A stretch of DNA of 64,000 nucleotides from Leptotrichia trevisanii DSM 22070 (GCF_000482505.1 NZ_AXVL01000018.1:1-64000); one strand, 5' to 3'; numbered from the stretch's first letter, positions 7,623 to 17,147 are shown. A program made the numbers and translations. Notes: a model not told the origin generated them from the sequence alone.

Positions 7623-8557
7623 TATTTTTTGCCTTTCTTAGCTGTATTTTTGTTGCGTTTTGAATTTTTTGTTTTTTTACCTTTATTATTTTTATCTTCT
7701 TTCTTACCTTTTCCATCTTTTTTATTATTCTTATCCTTGCTTCTACCTTTTTTAGCTGATTTATCTTGATTATTTTTCTCCTGCTTGACAACATACTGCA
7801 ATAATCCGTATTTCTTAATATTTTCGTTATCTTTCGCTGTATCAACTTTATTCATTTTTTCATCATCACCATCAACTACAATTATGCTATTTTTCATATT
7901 TTCAAAACTTGATGTATAACTTGCGTCTTTGATAAAATTGAAAATATTCACATACCCATTTCCAACATATATTTGATATTCTTTAGGCTGTGTTTGCCCA
8001 TCCAAGTATTTATCACTATTTCTTTTGACAAAATGAAAAGCATTATCCTTAAAATAAAAATGCCAGTTTTCGCCTTTATCCTCTTTTATCGTTTCTATAA
8101 TTTTTTTTATTATATCCGCAATAGTTTCCTTGTAATAATACTCATCTATTTTCACATCACAGTTTTCTATAGTTCCGACAGGCATATCAAATTCTTTGAG
8201 CATTTTTTTTACGCATTCTCCTGCTGGAAGTTTATCAAACTGAAATATTTCAGAAATACGTGATATATAAAAACTTGGATCATACGCTGTAAACTTAGGA
8301 CCTTTATTATTAACACTTATTTTAGGGATAATTCCTTGAAATATCAAAGTATCGGCATCATCATAAAGTTCTACAAAATAAGCTCCCTTATCCAAATCAA
8401 TCGTATGATACGGCATATTCTCCCTATAATTGTAAGCCAGTTCAAATTCCATTTGTGCCGTGATGTTGTCAATACTGCTTGAAAGCTGAATATTATCCTT
8501 TACAATACTTGTCAAATCATATCTTTTCTCATCAGGATCTGTTACAATTATTTTCAC
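7622..8557 (-). CDS. Baseplate hub protein XkdQ-like, N-terminal part (split gene)
   Basis: 311 aa. Residues 1-255 resemble the XkdQ / gpD-type hub fold: MKIIVTDPDEKRYDLTS, ELYDDADTLIFQGIIPKI, then KLPAGECVKKMLKEF and WHFYFKDNAFHFVKR. The last 55 residues are a Lys/Asn-rich tail ending KKGKK. The usual C-terminal strand domain is missing and is found in the next reading frame. In PBSX-type tails this protein is the hub ring to which the spike attaches. The poly-Lys region repeats units such as NNKGKK, also present in the downstream half. Confidence 0.75.
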   Translation of the reverse strand: MKIIVTDPDEKRYDLTSIVKDNIQLSSSIDNITAQMEFELAYNYRENMPYHTIDLDKGAYFVELYDDADTLIFQGIIPKISVNNKGPKFTAYDPSFYISRISEIFQFDKLPAGECVKKMLKEFDMPVGTIENCDVKIDEYYYKETIADIIKKIIETIKEDKGENWHFYFKDNAFHFVKRNSDKYLDGQTQPKEYQIYVGNGYVNIFNFIKDASYTSSFENMKNSIIVVDGDDEKMNKVDTAKDNENIKKYGLLQYVVKQEKNNQDKSAKKGRSKDKNNKKDGKGKKEDKNNKGKKTKNSKRNKNTAKKGKK

Positions 8558-8560
8558 GTT

Positions 8561-9247
8561 CTATCCACTCACCTTATAAAACAATTTTTCTTCTGGGTTA
8601 TCGGCTTCTGTAATATCACTAAACTCTAGATATTCCTCAAATTCAATTTCAAAGTTCAATGTTCCTGTAACGTCAAAATTGGCTTCAAATTTATTTACAG
8701 TTGCCAAAAAATTTAAGTCCACAGGATTTAAGATTGATGTTAATGTTCCTTTACCCAATTTTCCAACTAAAATTAGTCGTATAGGCTTATCTGACATCTC
8801 TAGTGATTTAAACAGTAAAAAAGTAGTAAAAGGATCTAACAAATGGTGTGTTGCAAAATTATATTTCTGTTCCGGAATAATAGAAGAAAAAGCCAAAGAC
8901 TGCAATTTATTCCTATTTTTCAACTTTAAAATGCCATTTACTGTATCAATGCTTTCCCAGCCACCAATACTTTTAAATTTTAATTCACTCGGCGGAACAG
9001 GGAATAAATAAAACTCTTTTAGTTCTGTCATTTTATCATTTATTTGAGAAAAAATAGGATTTTGCTCACTCACGCTGTTCATCTTATCTGATAGCATCTT
9101 TTTGGCTTTTTCGATAAAATTGTTATCTCCTAATTTTTGATTTAAAAAATCAACTGTATTAAAGGAATTGCTTCCTAAAAAATTCAAATCCTTATAATTT
9201 ACACTCTCATCAAATTTTATATACACTTTATAGTCCAATAACCCCAT
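8561..9247 (-). CDS. XkdP-like tail/baseplate protein without visible LysM
   Basis: 228 aa. The motif FPVPPSELKFKSIGGWESI followed by a strand-rich region (KLKNRNKLQSLAFSSIIPE, KPIRLILVGK, FDVTGTLNFEIEFEEYLEF) is typical of the XkdP family that bridges tape measure and hub. Many relatives end in a LysM domain; none is seen here and the protein stops after the strand domain. It sits three bases after the tape-measure gene and upstream of the hub gene. Confidence 0.7.
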   Translation of the reverse strand: MGLLDYKVYIKFDESVNYKDLNFLGSNSFNTVDFLNQKLGDNNFIEKAKKMLSDKMNSVSEQNPIFSQINDKMTELKEFYLFPVPPSELKFKSIGGWESIDTVNGILKLKNRNKLQSLAFSSIIPEQKYNFATHHLLDPFTTFLLFKSLEMSDKPIRLILVGKLGKGTLTSILNPVDLNFLATVNKFEANFDVTGTLNFEIEFEEYLEFSDITEADNPEEKLFYKVSG

Positions 9248-9250
9248 AAT

Positions 9251-11977
9251 CTATCCTTTCTGTAAACTCGCTGCAATTTTATTAGCAATATCAGATTCAC
9301 TCGGACCAGCGGGAACATTTACGTTAATTTTTATAGCGTGTATTGCAGCCACCACTTCTCCAAGTTTTCCAACAATCGCACTTTTAGTAGCAGACATTTC
9401 AGCTTTCAATGCACTCATTTCAGCCTTTAACTCACTAAGTAAACTATTTCTAGTAGCATCTTGTGGATTTCCTTTGATGTCACTACTCACTTGTTGGACT
9501 GCCTGCTGAACATTGCTAAACGCTGTCGGATCTATTTTCATTTGAGTATTTGAAAGACTAGCTGGATCAATAGGAACTTTTGCCGTTGGATCTAGTTTTA
9601 TAGTTTGGGGTTGTGCTGGAGTTGCTGTTTGTGGCACCTGTTGTACACTCATACCTACAATTTGTCCATTAGCTCCTGCTTGAGCGATTTGGGTATTAAC
9701 TTGTGCGTTTATATCAACTTGCTTTTCTGCTGGTTTTGCCGCTTCAGCATTTAGTTCTTCCATTCCTTTTTTTAGCTCTTCCATATCTTTTTTGGCATTT
9801 TCAGCATCACCTTTACCAAATAATTTTTTGAAAAAACCACCAACTTTAGATAACACATTGCCTAGCTTCATAAACCCTTCTACAAGTCCTTTTACAGCAA
9901 AACCAAGCACTGTTCCAATTATTTGCGCTAATCCTACTAAAAGTGGCATTATGAATTGCAATGCACCTCCTACAATACTGGCAATTGCACTAAAAGCACT
10001 TGACATTGTACTTGCAAAACTTTGCCCCTGAGAGCCAGCAAGCCCAGCAGAAGTCATAAAACTGCTCAATAAATTAATTATAAGTCCAAAAACAGCATTA
10101 GAAATAGCCCCTGTAATTGATAGTGCAGCACCTATTGCAGCCGAAACAGCCGTAACTATATTCCCGACTCCTTGAAAAACCGCTTTAAATTGACTAGAGT
10201 TAGATTGTATTGTTTGATTAAATCCATTAAATGTGCTAACCCAACCACTTATAAACGGCATTAATGCAGCACCTAAGGTTGAAAATGATTCTATTATCAT
10301 AGGCATTATCCCCGTAAATCCTTGAAGCATTTGAGAAGCCATCGGAGTAAGAGCTTGCCCTGCTTGAATCATAGTGTTGTGCATTTTTTCTTTTATTTTT
10401 CCCATATTTGCCGTTATCCCTTGATCCATTTGTGCAAACGCTGTATCAGTAGCTCCTTTTGAATTTTTCATATCCTGCATATTTTTTGTAAATGATTCTG
10501 TATTTTCACCTGTTAATGATAATGCAAAAGATCCAGCTTCCACACTTCCAAAAAATTCATTAATGTTTTTACCCGTCTTTTTAGCGTGAGTTTCCAATGC
10601 CTGCATCGCAGTCTGTAAATTTCCGCCTTTCGCTATAAACTCCTGAAACGATTGCCCTGTTGCTTTCTTAAATTCTTTAGAAGCTGTTGTCGATCCTTTT
10701 GAAAATTCACTAAATGCTGCTTTCATCTGTGTCATAACGACGTTTGTTGGTGTTCCTTTTGCCGTTAATGTTCCAATTGCAGCTGATACATCACTGAAAT
10801 TAACTCCTAATGCACTGGCAATAGGTGATACTTGAGCAATACTGCCTGCCACTTCTTCAAAACTCGTTTTACCATTTTTTACTGCCGTAAAGATTAAATC
10901 ACTCGCCTGTGCCGCACTTATAGCGTCCTCTCCCCAAGCATTTACAACCGAACTAAGTCCATCTACTGCTGTTGTAATGTCAGTTACCCCAGCAATTGCC
11001 CCTTTTTGAGCAACTTCTAAAAATCCCTTAACCTTTTCCTGTGATACTCCAGCAGACAATGCCTGATACATTGCTTCAGATATTTCGTTTGCACTTTTAC
11101 CATATTTGTTTGATAAGTCTATAACATCGTTACTCATCGAGTTCATTGCTTGCTTTGAAATTCCTGGAAGCATTGTAAAAACTTTATTCATTCCCTGTTG
11201 AAATTCAGCCGAGGCTTTCAATGCCTTTACACCAAATGCAGCTGTAGCCGCAGTAAGTGCACCAATAGCAAGAATAACCGCTCCAACAGGACCAGTTGCA
11301 AGTCCTGCAAGTCCACTGATTGCACTACTAATAGCACCAAGTCCGCCACCAGTAACACTGGCTGAGGATACAACATTAAAAAGATTTTTCAATTTAGAGC
11401 CCAAATCACTGATTTTTCCACCTATACTACTTCCCAAAAATGAAAAAGCCTTTTTACCAGCCTCTCCCACTTTTTTCAATGGACTAAGCAATCCACTAAA
11501 TTTACTCCCAATTTTACTTATAGTATCTGGTATTTTATTGCCTAAAGATTTTGATAGTGTTTCCCCCACATCTTTTCCAAGCGTGTTCAATTTCTCAAAG
11601 GCTTCTGCTGTTTTATCACTACTCTTACCTAAATCCTCAGCACCATCTGCCGCCTTTTTAGAACTTTCAGATAATTTATCAGCACTTTCAGAAGCCTTGG
11701 TATTACTGTCACCTAATTTTTTTACATCATCCCCAGCTTCATTTGCAGCGTTCGCAACTTCACTTAAGCTATTTTCTAGTTCATCATTTCCGCTAGTTGC
11801 TTCCTTAACAGCACTCGCCACATTTTCCAAGCTATTTTGCAGAGTTTCGTTTCCACTTGTACCTTCCTGTGCTCCCTGTGCAAGTTTCCCAAAACTTTCA
11901 GATAACGAATTAAAATGAGATATAGCACTTTCTATTCCGTCTACATTTACCTGTATTGCTATAACATTATCCGCCAT
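9251..11977 (-). CDS. Tail tape measure protein (TP901 family)
   Basis: 908 aa, the longest tail protein, as expected for the ruler that sets tail length. The first 150 residues form Ser/Asn-rich helical repeats (ENVASAVKEATSGNDELENS). A Gly/Ala-rich hydrophobic part follows around residues 205-245. The TP901 core is at about 250-500 (LKASAEFQQGMNKVFTML, LSNKYGKSANEISEAMYQAL, GVSQEKVKGFLEVAQKGAIAG). Further hydrophobic helices lie at 560-700, then a Pro/Gln linker and a C-terminal coiled coil. Its start codon lies inside the end of the frameshifted chaperone reading frame. Confidence 0.92.
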   Translation of the reverse strand: MADNVIAIQVNVDGIESAISHFNSLSESFGKLAQGAQEGTSGNETLQNSLENVASAVKEATSGNDELENSLSEVANAANEAGDDVKKLGDSNTKASESADKLSESSKKAADGAEDLGKSSDKTAEAFEKLNTLGKDVGETLSKSLGNKIPDTISKIGSKFSGLLSPLKKVGEAGKKAFSFLGSSIGGKISDLGSKLKNLFNVVSSASVTGGGLGAISSAISGLAGLATGPVGAVILAIGALTAATAAFGVKALKASAEFQQGMNKVFTMLPGISKQAMNSMSNDVIDLSNKYGKSANEISEAMYQALSAGVSQEKVKGFLEVAQKGAIAGVTDITTAVDGLSSVVNAWGEDAISAAQASDLIFTAVKNGKTSFEEVAGSIAQVSPIASALGVNFSDVSAAIGTLTAKGTPTNVVMTQMKAAFSEFSKGSTTASKEFKKATGQSFQEFIAKGGNLQTAMQALETHAKKTGKNINEFFGSVEAGSFALSLTGENTESFTKNMQDMKNSKGATDTAFAQMDQGITANMGKIKEKMHNTMIQAGQALTPMASQMLQGFTGIMPMIIESFSTLGAALMPFISGWVSTFNGFNQTIQSNSSQFKAVFQGVGNIVTAVSAAIGAALSITGAISNAVFGLIINLLSSFMTSAGLAGSQGQSFASTMSSAFSAIASIVGGALQFIMPLLVGLAQIIGTVLGFAVKGLVEGFMKLGNVLSKVGGFFKKLFGKGDAENAKKDMEELKKGMEELNAEAAKPAEKQVDINAQVNTQIAQAGANGQIVGMSVQQVPQTATPAQPQTIKLDPTAKVPIDPASLSNTQMKIDPTAFSNVQQAVQQVSSDIKGNPQDATRNSLLSELKAEMSALKAEMSATKSAIVGKLGEVVAAIHAIKINVNVPAGPSESDIANKIAASLQKG

Positions 11978-12616
11978 ATCCCATCACTCCCAACCTTGCA
12001 TATTCGTTAAATTCCTCACGTTTCTGTTCCTGTGCAATTTCATAAGCGACTACATAATAATGCCACATATTTTCATTCTCTATATCTGAAAAATCCTTTG
12101 GTGTCCAGCCTTTTTGCATATAATAAATTATTGCACTAAGTTCAACATCCGTCTTATTTTCATCTATTTTTTTTTTAGTGCAACAACATTAGGATTTTTG
12201 TTTTCATTAAATAATTCAGTTTGTTTATTCACAACCAGCATAAATATTTCTAAAATTTCTTCGTTATTAAAAAAATCTTTGAATACTGATACTCGGCTTT
12301 GAGCATTTAATTCCGCCATCAATTCTCCAGAAAGTTCTGTAAAGTTCGGCTCTATAAAAGTATCGAATAAATATTCACATATAACAGAATTTGATTTTGT
12401 AATTTTTTCGGTAAATATCCGCTGCATTTCCTTTTTAGCGATGCTAAAATCAGTAATACCCATTTTGGTGCATAAATTTACAAATTCCTGAAAATCAGGA
12501 ACTTTTAACTTAAATTTAGTATCTTTGTAACTTTTTAAAGTAAATTCTATTGTTGATTTTTCTTCTCTGTATTTACTTGCTTCTTCACGTTTTTTCAGCA
12601 ATTCTTTTAAATCCAT
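11967..12616 (-). CDS. Tail assembly chaperone, long form made by -1 frameshifting
   Basis: The chaperone frame ends in three AAA codons and TAG. The ten-A run (plus-strand T run 12,167-12,176) lets ribosomes slip by -1 and continue in an open frame with no start of its own: IDENKTDVELSAIIYYMQKG, then WTPKDFSDIEN, ending with YARLGVMGYGG and TAA at 11,967-11,969, inside the tape-measure start. Product about 216 aa. This mirrors the lambda G/GT arrangement, known in most long-tailed phages between tube and tape-measure genes; the long form recruits tail tube subunits to the tape measure. The slip itself is inferred. Confidence 0.82.
12164..12616 (-). CDS. Tail assembly chaperone, short form (XkdN-like)
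   Basis: 150 aa. It begins MDLKELLKKREEASKYREEK and is helical throughout (FQEFVNLCTKMGITDFS, GELMAELNAQSR), the composition of XkdN-type tail chaperones. It coats the tape measure while the tail tube forms and is absent from the virion. It lies between tube and tape-measure genes, the conserved place. The C-terminal LKKK is encoded by the slippery A run used for the long form. Confidence 0.78.
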   Translation of the reverse strand: MDLKELLKKREEASKYREEKSTIEFTLKSYKDTKFKLKVPDFQEFVNLCTKMGITDFSIAKKEMQRIFTEKITKSNSVICEYLFDTFIEPNFTELSGELMAELNAQSRVSVFKDFFNNEEILEIFMLVVNKQTELFNENKNPNVVALKKK

Positions 12617-12633
12617 AATTTACTCCTTTCTTT

Positions 12634-13062
12634 CTAAATTAACTCAACAGCTTTAAGATTGATTGGAAGATATCCAATTTTTAGCTCTTCATTCATTTCT
12701 TCTCCACGCTTAGCTTCCAAAGAAAATCCATCCTTATTCCAGCAATCAGTAATTCTTATGGCTTCTGCTCCTGCTACATCAGGATCATCTATTTGGAAAT
12801 ATAATTCAAAATATACCTCATTTCCTTTAGCTAATTTCGTAAACTTTTTAAACCAGTTTGAGTTTAATTTATATCTTTTAATCGTGCCTTCTCCACTTGC
12901 TCCAACAATTTTTTCACCTTTTTGTCCTCCAGGAAGCCAGACTTCTTTTCTTTCTATTTTCGTTTCAATTTTTATTTCAGATACTTCCGCAAATACTTCA
13001 CCATCAATCATAAGTGTTCCGTGTGAGCCAGATATTACCTGATTAGCCTTAAATATATCCAT
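12634..13062 (-). CDS. Tail tube protein (XkdM family)
   Basis: 142 aa, the usual size. Motifs ANQVISGSHGTLMIDGE, then EIKIETKIERKEVWLPGGQ and GASGEGTIKRYKLNS are characteristic of the PBSX XkdM tail tube family. It forms the inner tube through which DNA passes, surrounded by the sheath encoded just upstream. The gap to the sheath gene is 18 bases. Confidence 0.88.
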   Translation of the reverse strand: MDIFKANQVISGSHGTLMIDGEVFAEVSEIKIETKIERKEVWLPGGQKGEKIVGASGEGTIKRYKLNSNWFKKFTKLAKGNEVYFELYFQIDDPDVAGAEAIRITDCWNKDGFSLEAKRGEEMNEELKIGYLPINLKAVELI

Positions 13063-13080
13063 TTTTTAATCACTCCTTTT

Positions 13081-14214
13081 CTAACTTTGGATTATCGCCT
13101 TTCCATAAAAGTCTTCCATACAATCAAGTGGCATAAGTTCATCGCATTTCGCATAAACACCATCAACCGTATTAATTCTACGCAATCTTGCTTCACTCAT
13201 TTTGTCCACTTCATCTCTTGATATACCTTTTTCTGTCATTAAATAAAGTTTGTGTTGCTCTATATCAATATCAAAAGTATTTGAATAATCTGGATCAAGT
13301 ATTCCTTGATTCATAAGACTTTGAGTGTAGGCATTAACCGCATTCAAAAAAGCCATTTTATTTAAATAACCATTTAATCTCGCACCTTTATAATCATTCC
13401 AAGATTTTTTCAAGTCTTCAGTAATTATAAATAAACTTCTTACAACTTTAACTTTACTAAATCTACGCTGTTTTTTTGTGTCAGGTGTTATAAATGAAGT
13501 AACTCCACGATTAATTACATAGTAGCTAATACCGCTGTCGTCACGTTGAACGCTAACCGCAATTTTACCTTTTTTTGTAATTTTACCTGGTTCTGCTGGA
13601 ATATCACATTTATCCAAGAATCCCATTTTCATATTTGTAATACTTCTTGAAATAGGACATCCTGCCTCTAGACTTGCTATAGCCAACGCAAATTCCTTAT
13701 CATTGTATTCATGTCCATTTACAACTGCTCCTGTTATTCCATTATTTATAATTGCATGATGATCTGGCACTTTATCACTTGCCACAAAGGTAAAAAAATG
13801 TGCCTGATTAAAGTCTAATGCCAATTTACCAAGTTCTGTATTATGCCGACTTTTTGCATAGCTAATTAAATCATCTGTATCACTTTCAGTAGCTTTTGGT
13901 ATAACAATGCTGTCAACATCATTTTCTAAATCACTTAATATGTCAGTTATTTTTACGCTATCTCTAGCGTCTTCTTTCACTCTACGAACTATAACCTTAT
14001 ATGGACTTCCTACAAACGCCAAATCTTTTAAAAGATTGTAATTGTCATTATCCCAGTCTGTCTGCAATACGTCTCCTCTACTGACATAAATGTATTTTTC
14101 TGTGTCTTTTGTACTATCAAACAGTACCACGCCAACAACACCCTGTTCACTTCTTGCTATTGCTGTTCCTGCTCTTTCTTCAATTTCCAAAACAAATTTT
14201 GGACTTCCATTCAT
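13081..14214 (-). CDS. Tail sheath protein (XkdK-like)
   Basis: 377 aa. The N-terminus (SPKFVLEIEERAGTAIARSE, GVVGVVLFD) and the C-terminal half (INRGVTSFITPDTKKQRRFS, KVVRSLFIITEDLKKSWNDY) match phage tail sheath subunits, including the long C-terminal domain that interlocks rings. This gene is the main evidence that the tail is contractile. It overlaps the preceding gene by one base. Confidence 0.9.
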   Translation of the reverse strand: MNGSPKFVLEIEERAGTAIARSEQGVVGVVLFDSTKDTEKYIYVSRGDVLQTDWDNDNYNLLKDLAFVGSPYKVIVRRVKEDARDSVKITDILSDLENDVDSIVIPKATESDTDDLISYAKSRHNTELGKLALDFNQAHFFTFVASDKVPDHHAIINNGITGAVVNGHEYNDKEFALAIASLEAGCPISRSITNMKMGFLDKCDIPAEPGKITKKGKIAVSVQRDDSGISYYVINRGVTSFITPDTKKQRRFSKVKVVRSLFIITEDLKKSWNDYKGARLNGYLNKMAFLNAVNAYTQSLMNQGILDPDYSNTFDIDIEQHKLYLMTEKGISRDEVDKMSEARLRRINTVDGVYAKCDELMPLDCMEDFYGKAIIQS

Positions 14215-14678
14215 TATTCTTTCACCTCTTTTTTATTTATAAATAACCTAGTCAAAGGTTTGTACTCTTCTTTAGATTTCATTATATTTTCAACTGGATT
14301 AGTTATTTCAAATTCTCCAGCTATTCTGCATACTCTAAAAGTTTCTCTTACCTCTTTGGATCTTAATTCCCCATATTCCATTGTTAATTTTTTAGAATGA
14401 AATGTTTTATTTCTATCTAAATTCTGTATTTTTCGCATTATATCCAATGTTTGAACAATAAAATTACCTAAATCATCTTGAATTTTTGGTTTTGTTATGT
14501 AAAAACTTAACTGTGCTGAATAATTTTTACTATTTACAACATTTATTGCACCAATTTCACAAACAACAGTATTTATTGCAAAGTCCTCTTCTTCCATTTC
14601 ATCCGTAATGTAAAAAGAATAATCTGGATAATCTTTTAACAGATCCTTTTCAAATTTTTCAAAAATCAAATCGAACAT
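14214..14678 (-). CDS. Putative tail completion/terminator protein
   Basis: 154 aa. No motif I can name. It is a compact alpha/beta protein (FDLIFEKFEKDLLKDYPDYS, then SAQLSFYITKPKIQDD and ETFRVCRIAGEFEITNP) directly before the sheath gene. In PBSX-like and related myophages this slot (XkdJ-like or DUF6838-like) holds the tail terminator that caps the tube and joins the head. Function is inferred from place and size. Confidence 0.55.
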   Translation of the reverse strand: MFDLIFEKFEKDLLKDYPDYSFYITDEMEEEDFAINTVVCEIGAINVVNSKNYSAQLSFYITKPKIQDDLGNFIVQTLDIMRKIQNLDRNKTFHSKKLTMEYGELRSKEVRETFRVCRIAGEFEITNPVENIMKSKEEYKPLTRLFINKKEVKE

Positions 14679-14680
14679 TT

Positions 14681-15106
14681 TTAATCTCCTGTAAATACCA
14701 TAATTTTTCCGTATCTCCCATCTGTTGCTAGTGAATTTCCAGCGTTACCGTCCAATGAACTTCCTTTTAGTTGCTCAAGTAACTTATACAAGGTGTCCCT
14801 TTTATCTTCAGACACCTTTTCATTTTCAAGTGATTCGTACAACTTCCAAGCTACATACAGCTCTTCTAAAATTCTTTCGTTATCTTTGTCCAGACTGCTA
14901 TATTTTTCAGTTCCAATAAATATTTTTATAAATATTTTGCTGTCTGGAATAAGGCGTTCATTGATTTCTTTGATTAGTTCTTCAGCACTTTGCTTTGAAA
15001 TTCTGCACAGTTCTATTGCCACTACTTTGGGGATAAACTTAATTGTTTCAAGTTTATCCTCATTCAATTCATTCTTTTCATCACTTTTATTATGTTTTTC
15101 CAGCAT
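14681..15106 (-). CDS. Putative head-tail connector/adaptor protein
   Basis: 141 aa, mainly helical (TIKFIPKVVAIELCRISKQS, ERILEELYVAWKLYESLENE), ending in a short Gly-rich tail. It lies between the major capsid gene (one-base overlap) and the tail completion gene, where head completion adaptors are found. No family recognised, so the role is positional inference only. Confidence 0.5.
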   Translation of the reverse strand: MLEKHNKSDEKNELNEDKLETIKFIPKVVAIELCRISKQSAEELIKEINERLIPDSKIFIKIFIGTEKYSSLDKDNERILEELYVAWKLYESLENEKVSEDKRDTLYKLLEQLKGSSLDGNAGNSLATDGRYGKIMVFTGD

Positions 15107-16272
15107 TATAATGCACCTAATCTGTCTTCTATTGCCTGTTTACCTGTTGTTCTATTCTCTTTTGATAACATAAGACTTAACAAGTTTTTATCATCTATTT
15201 TGCTAATTGCCTTAGTCATCGCTTCTACTGACAAACTTAAGAAATAATCTGCGACTGCACCAAGTTCTGAATGTTCACCAACAATTTTTATTGCCTCTAC
15301 ATTTATTACTTCATATCTCACAATCAAGTCTTTTAGAGCAACAATTGGTGTAAATCCTGATTTTCCAAACATTTTTGCTCGTGCTGTTTCCTTATTTGCT
15401 TTCGTCTGATCAATAATTTCCGTTCCTCTTAACACATAAGGATTTCCAGCTTCGTCTACTGCTTCTAATGCTGCATAACCAGCTACTAAGGCCGCATCAT
15501 GTGATAAATAAATATAATTATTTACATTGATTTCTTTATCGTTAAAATCCATTGCCCCTTTTAATTTTGAAATTTTTTGGCCCAACAGATCTAAATAGAT
15601 TTGTCTTTCAGCAGAACTCAATCCAATACTGTTTGAATAAGACTTAGCAATATTTATAAATTCATTATTCTTTATAATTTTTTCAAATAATGTTTTTCCA
15701 AGTTCTATTCTATCTGGATAAATTCCATTTTTAATTTCATATTTTTCTATCAAGTCAAAGAATAATGTTACCCAGTTATTTACTTCTCTAGCATCTAATT
15801 TTTCAGCTGCTTTAAAATTATAATTAATTTCTGTTCCTGATTTCTTTTGTAAATATTTACCTGTCAAGAACATATTGGCCGCTTGCTTTTCTTTGGTTCT
15901 CAACATTGCATTTTTCAATTTAAGCAACAATCTGTCCTCTTCAAAATCCTGTTCTGAAATTTCTTGGCCATTAATTAAAGTTACCGTTGAAGTAGGCATT
16001 ATTGGTTTTAATGGATATGATGCCGCTACAATGTCAGGCGTTACTGTTGTTGTATCTATACCATTAATTTTTATATAGTCTATTTCACTTCCACGTTCAA
16101 TTATTGACGCTTCCACCAAAAAATCATTCAAATCTTTAATATTGATTGTTTCATTTTCACTTAAAAACTCTGGATTTACTGCTGTAAATCTATCTAAATA
16201 ATGTGTTTGTACTGTTTTCTCCACTACTGCAAATAATGCCGTTAGTTTAGTTTGTATTTGTGTTAATGCCAT
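15106..16272 (-). CDS. Major capsid protein, lambda gpE family
   Basis: 388 aa. The segments VEKTVQTHYLDRFTAVNPEF, REEDRLLLKL-like EEDRLLLKLKNAML and AANMFLTGKYLQKKSG, with a helical spine (EVNNWVTLFFDLIEKYEIKN) and C-terminal PIVALKDLIVRYEVINVEAI, follow the Phage_cap_E pattern. It is the main shell protein. The lambda-like order protease/scaffold, decoration protein, capsid supports this. Confidence 0.85.
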   Translation of the reverse strand: MALTQIQTKLTALFAVVEKTVQTHYLDRFTAVNPEFLSENETINIKDLNDFLVEASIIERGSEIDYIKINGIDTTTVTPDIVAASYPLKPIMPTSTVTLINGQEISEQDFEEDRLLLKLKNAMLRTKEKQAANMFLTGKYLQKKSGTEINYNFKAAEKLDAREVNNWVTLFFDLIEKYEIKNGIYPDRIELGKTLFEKIIKNNEFINIAKSYSNSIGLSSAERQIYLDLLGQKISKLKGAMDFNDKEINVNNYIYLSHDAALVAGYAALEAVDEAGNPYVLRGTEIIDQTKANKETARAKMFGKSGFTPIVALKDLIVRYEVINVEAIKIVGEHSELGAVADYFLSLSVEAMTKAISKIDDKNLLSLMLSKENRTTGKQAIEDRLGAL

Positions 16273-16289
16273 TTATTATTTTCCCCCTC

Positions 16290-16637
16290 TTAATATTTTA
16301 TATAAATTCCATATTTTTCTAAATTATCAATTGCCTCAAAAGAATCTTTAGTTATCCCTTTGGCAATATCACCATCTATATCAGCACTTCTAATAACCTG
16401 TATTTCTGTATCACCAGAAGCTACTACCTGATCATCCATTCCACAATAGAAAGTTTTTGGAAGCACTCCACTACCAGCATATTTTATATATTTTCCAGTT
16501 GATGCATCCAATGATAATGCTTGTCCATATTCTATTGTTTCTCCAGCTTTTAAAGTAACATTCATTCTTGGTATAAATTCATTTAAAACCAAATCTTTTC
16601 GTATAGTTTCCCTTGTTACTACTCTATTAGCTCCCAT
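16290..16637 (-). CDS. Head decoration protein, lambda gpD family
   Basis: 115 aa, matching the size of gpD. The pattern RMNVTLKAGETIEYGQALSL, AGSGVLPKTFYCGMDDQVV, then VIRSADIDGDIAK is typical: a strand-rich trimeric plug that stabilises the expanded shell. It sits 17 bases upstream of the capsid gene and follows the protease/scaffold gene, as in lambda. Confidence 0.82.
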   Translation of the reverse strand: MGANRVVTRETIRKDLVLNEFIPRMNVTLKAGETIEYGQALSLDASTGKYIKYAGSGVLPKTFYCGMDDQVVASGDTEIQVIRSADIDGDIAKGITKDSFEAIDNLEKYGIYIKY

Positions 16638-16640
16638 TTG

Positions 16641-17147
16641 TTATTTTCCCCCTTTGTTATGTCTTTTTTGATATTTTTCCACTTCTATTTGTGCATAAGT
16701 TTTATTTCTTTCATCATTTCCAAATTCCAATGTTCCCCCTCTTTCATAAGCCCTCATATTTTCAAACATTTTTTCCAAAATTTCTTTAGAATTAGACTGT
16801 TTTTTTGCTCCGTTTTCTGAAAATTCAATAATTCCGTTATTTTCTTTAATAACCTTATCAATCAAACTTTCAATTCCTAATGATTTCATAGCTGGCGTTA
16901 TTTTTGCAGCATTTGCTTTCATAAATTCCTGCACTTCCAATTCTTTTTGAAATTCTTTTTTTGCTTCTTCCTTAATTTCATCTTCTGTTTTTGGTTCTTT
17001 TTTCTCTTCAAAAATTGATAAATCAATTCCTTTTTTGGCCACTTCAATTTCATGCTCTTGAAGCGATTTTAAAGTACCATTTACCAATTTAATCTTATCA
17101 TCCAATGATAAGTCATTTAGTTTTCCTAATATTTCATCTAAATTCAT
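16641..17147 (-). CDS. Nested scaffold protein from internal start
   Basis: In-frame ATG at 17,147 (residue 146 of the long product), preceded six bases upstream by GAGGTGAGG, one of the strongest SD matches in the late region. It would yield a 168-aa helical protein MNLDEILGKLNDLSLDDK and onwards, with the same C-terminus as the protease. This copies the lambda C/Nu3 plan, where the scaffold is a nested gene. Seen: start, SD and domain junction. Inferred: independent translation. Confidence 0.6.
   Translation of the reverse strand: MNLDEILGKLNDLSLDDKIKLVNGTLKSLQEHEIEVAKKGIDLSIFEEKKEPKTEDEIKEEAKKEFQKELEVQEFMKANAAKITPAMKSLGIESLIDKVIKENNGIIEFSENGAKKQSNSKEILEKMFENMRAYERGGTLEFGNDERNKTYAQIEVEKYQKRHNKGGK

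Noticed and set aside
7606-7845. 79-aa minus-strand frame in the lysine-rich region
   Set aside because: A third frame of the low-complexity A-rich DNA linking the two hub halves; no SD and no fold.
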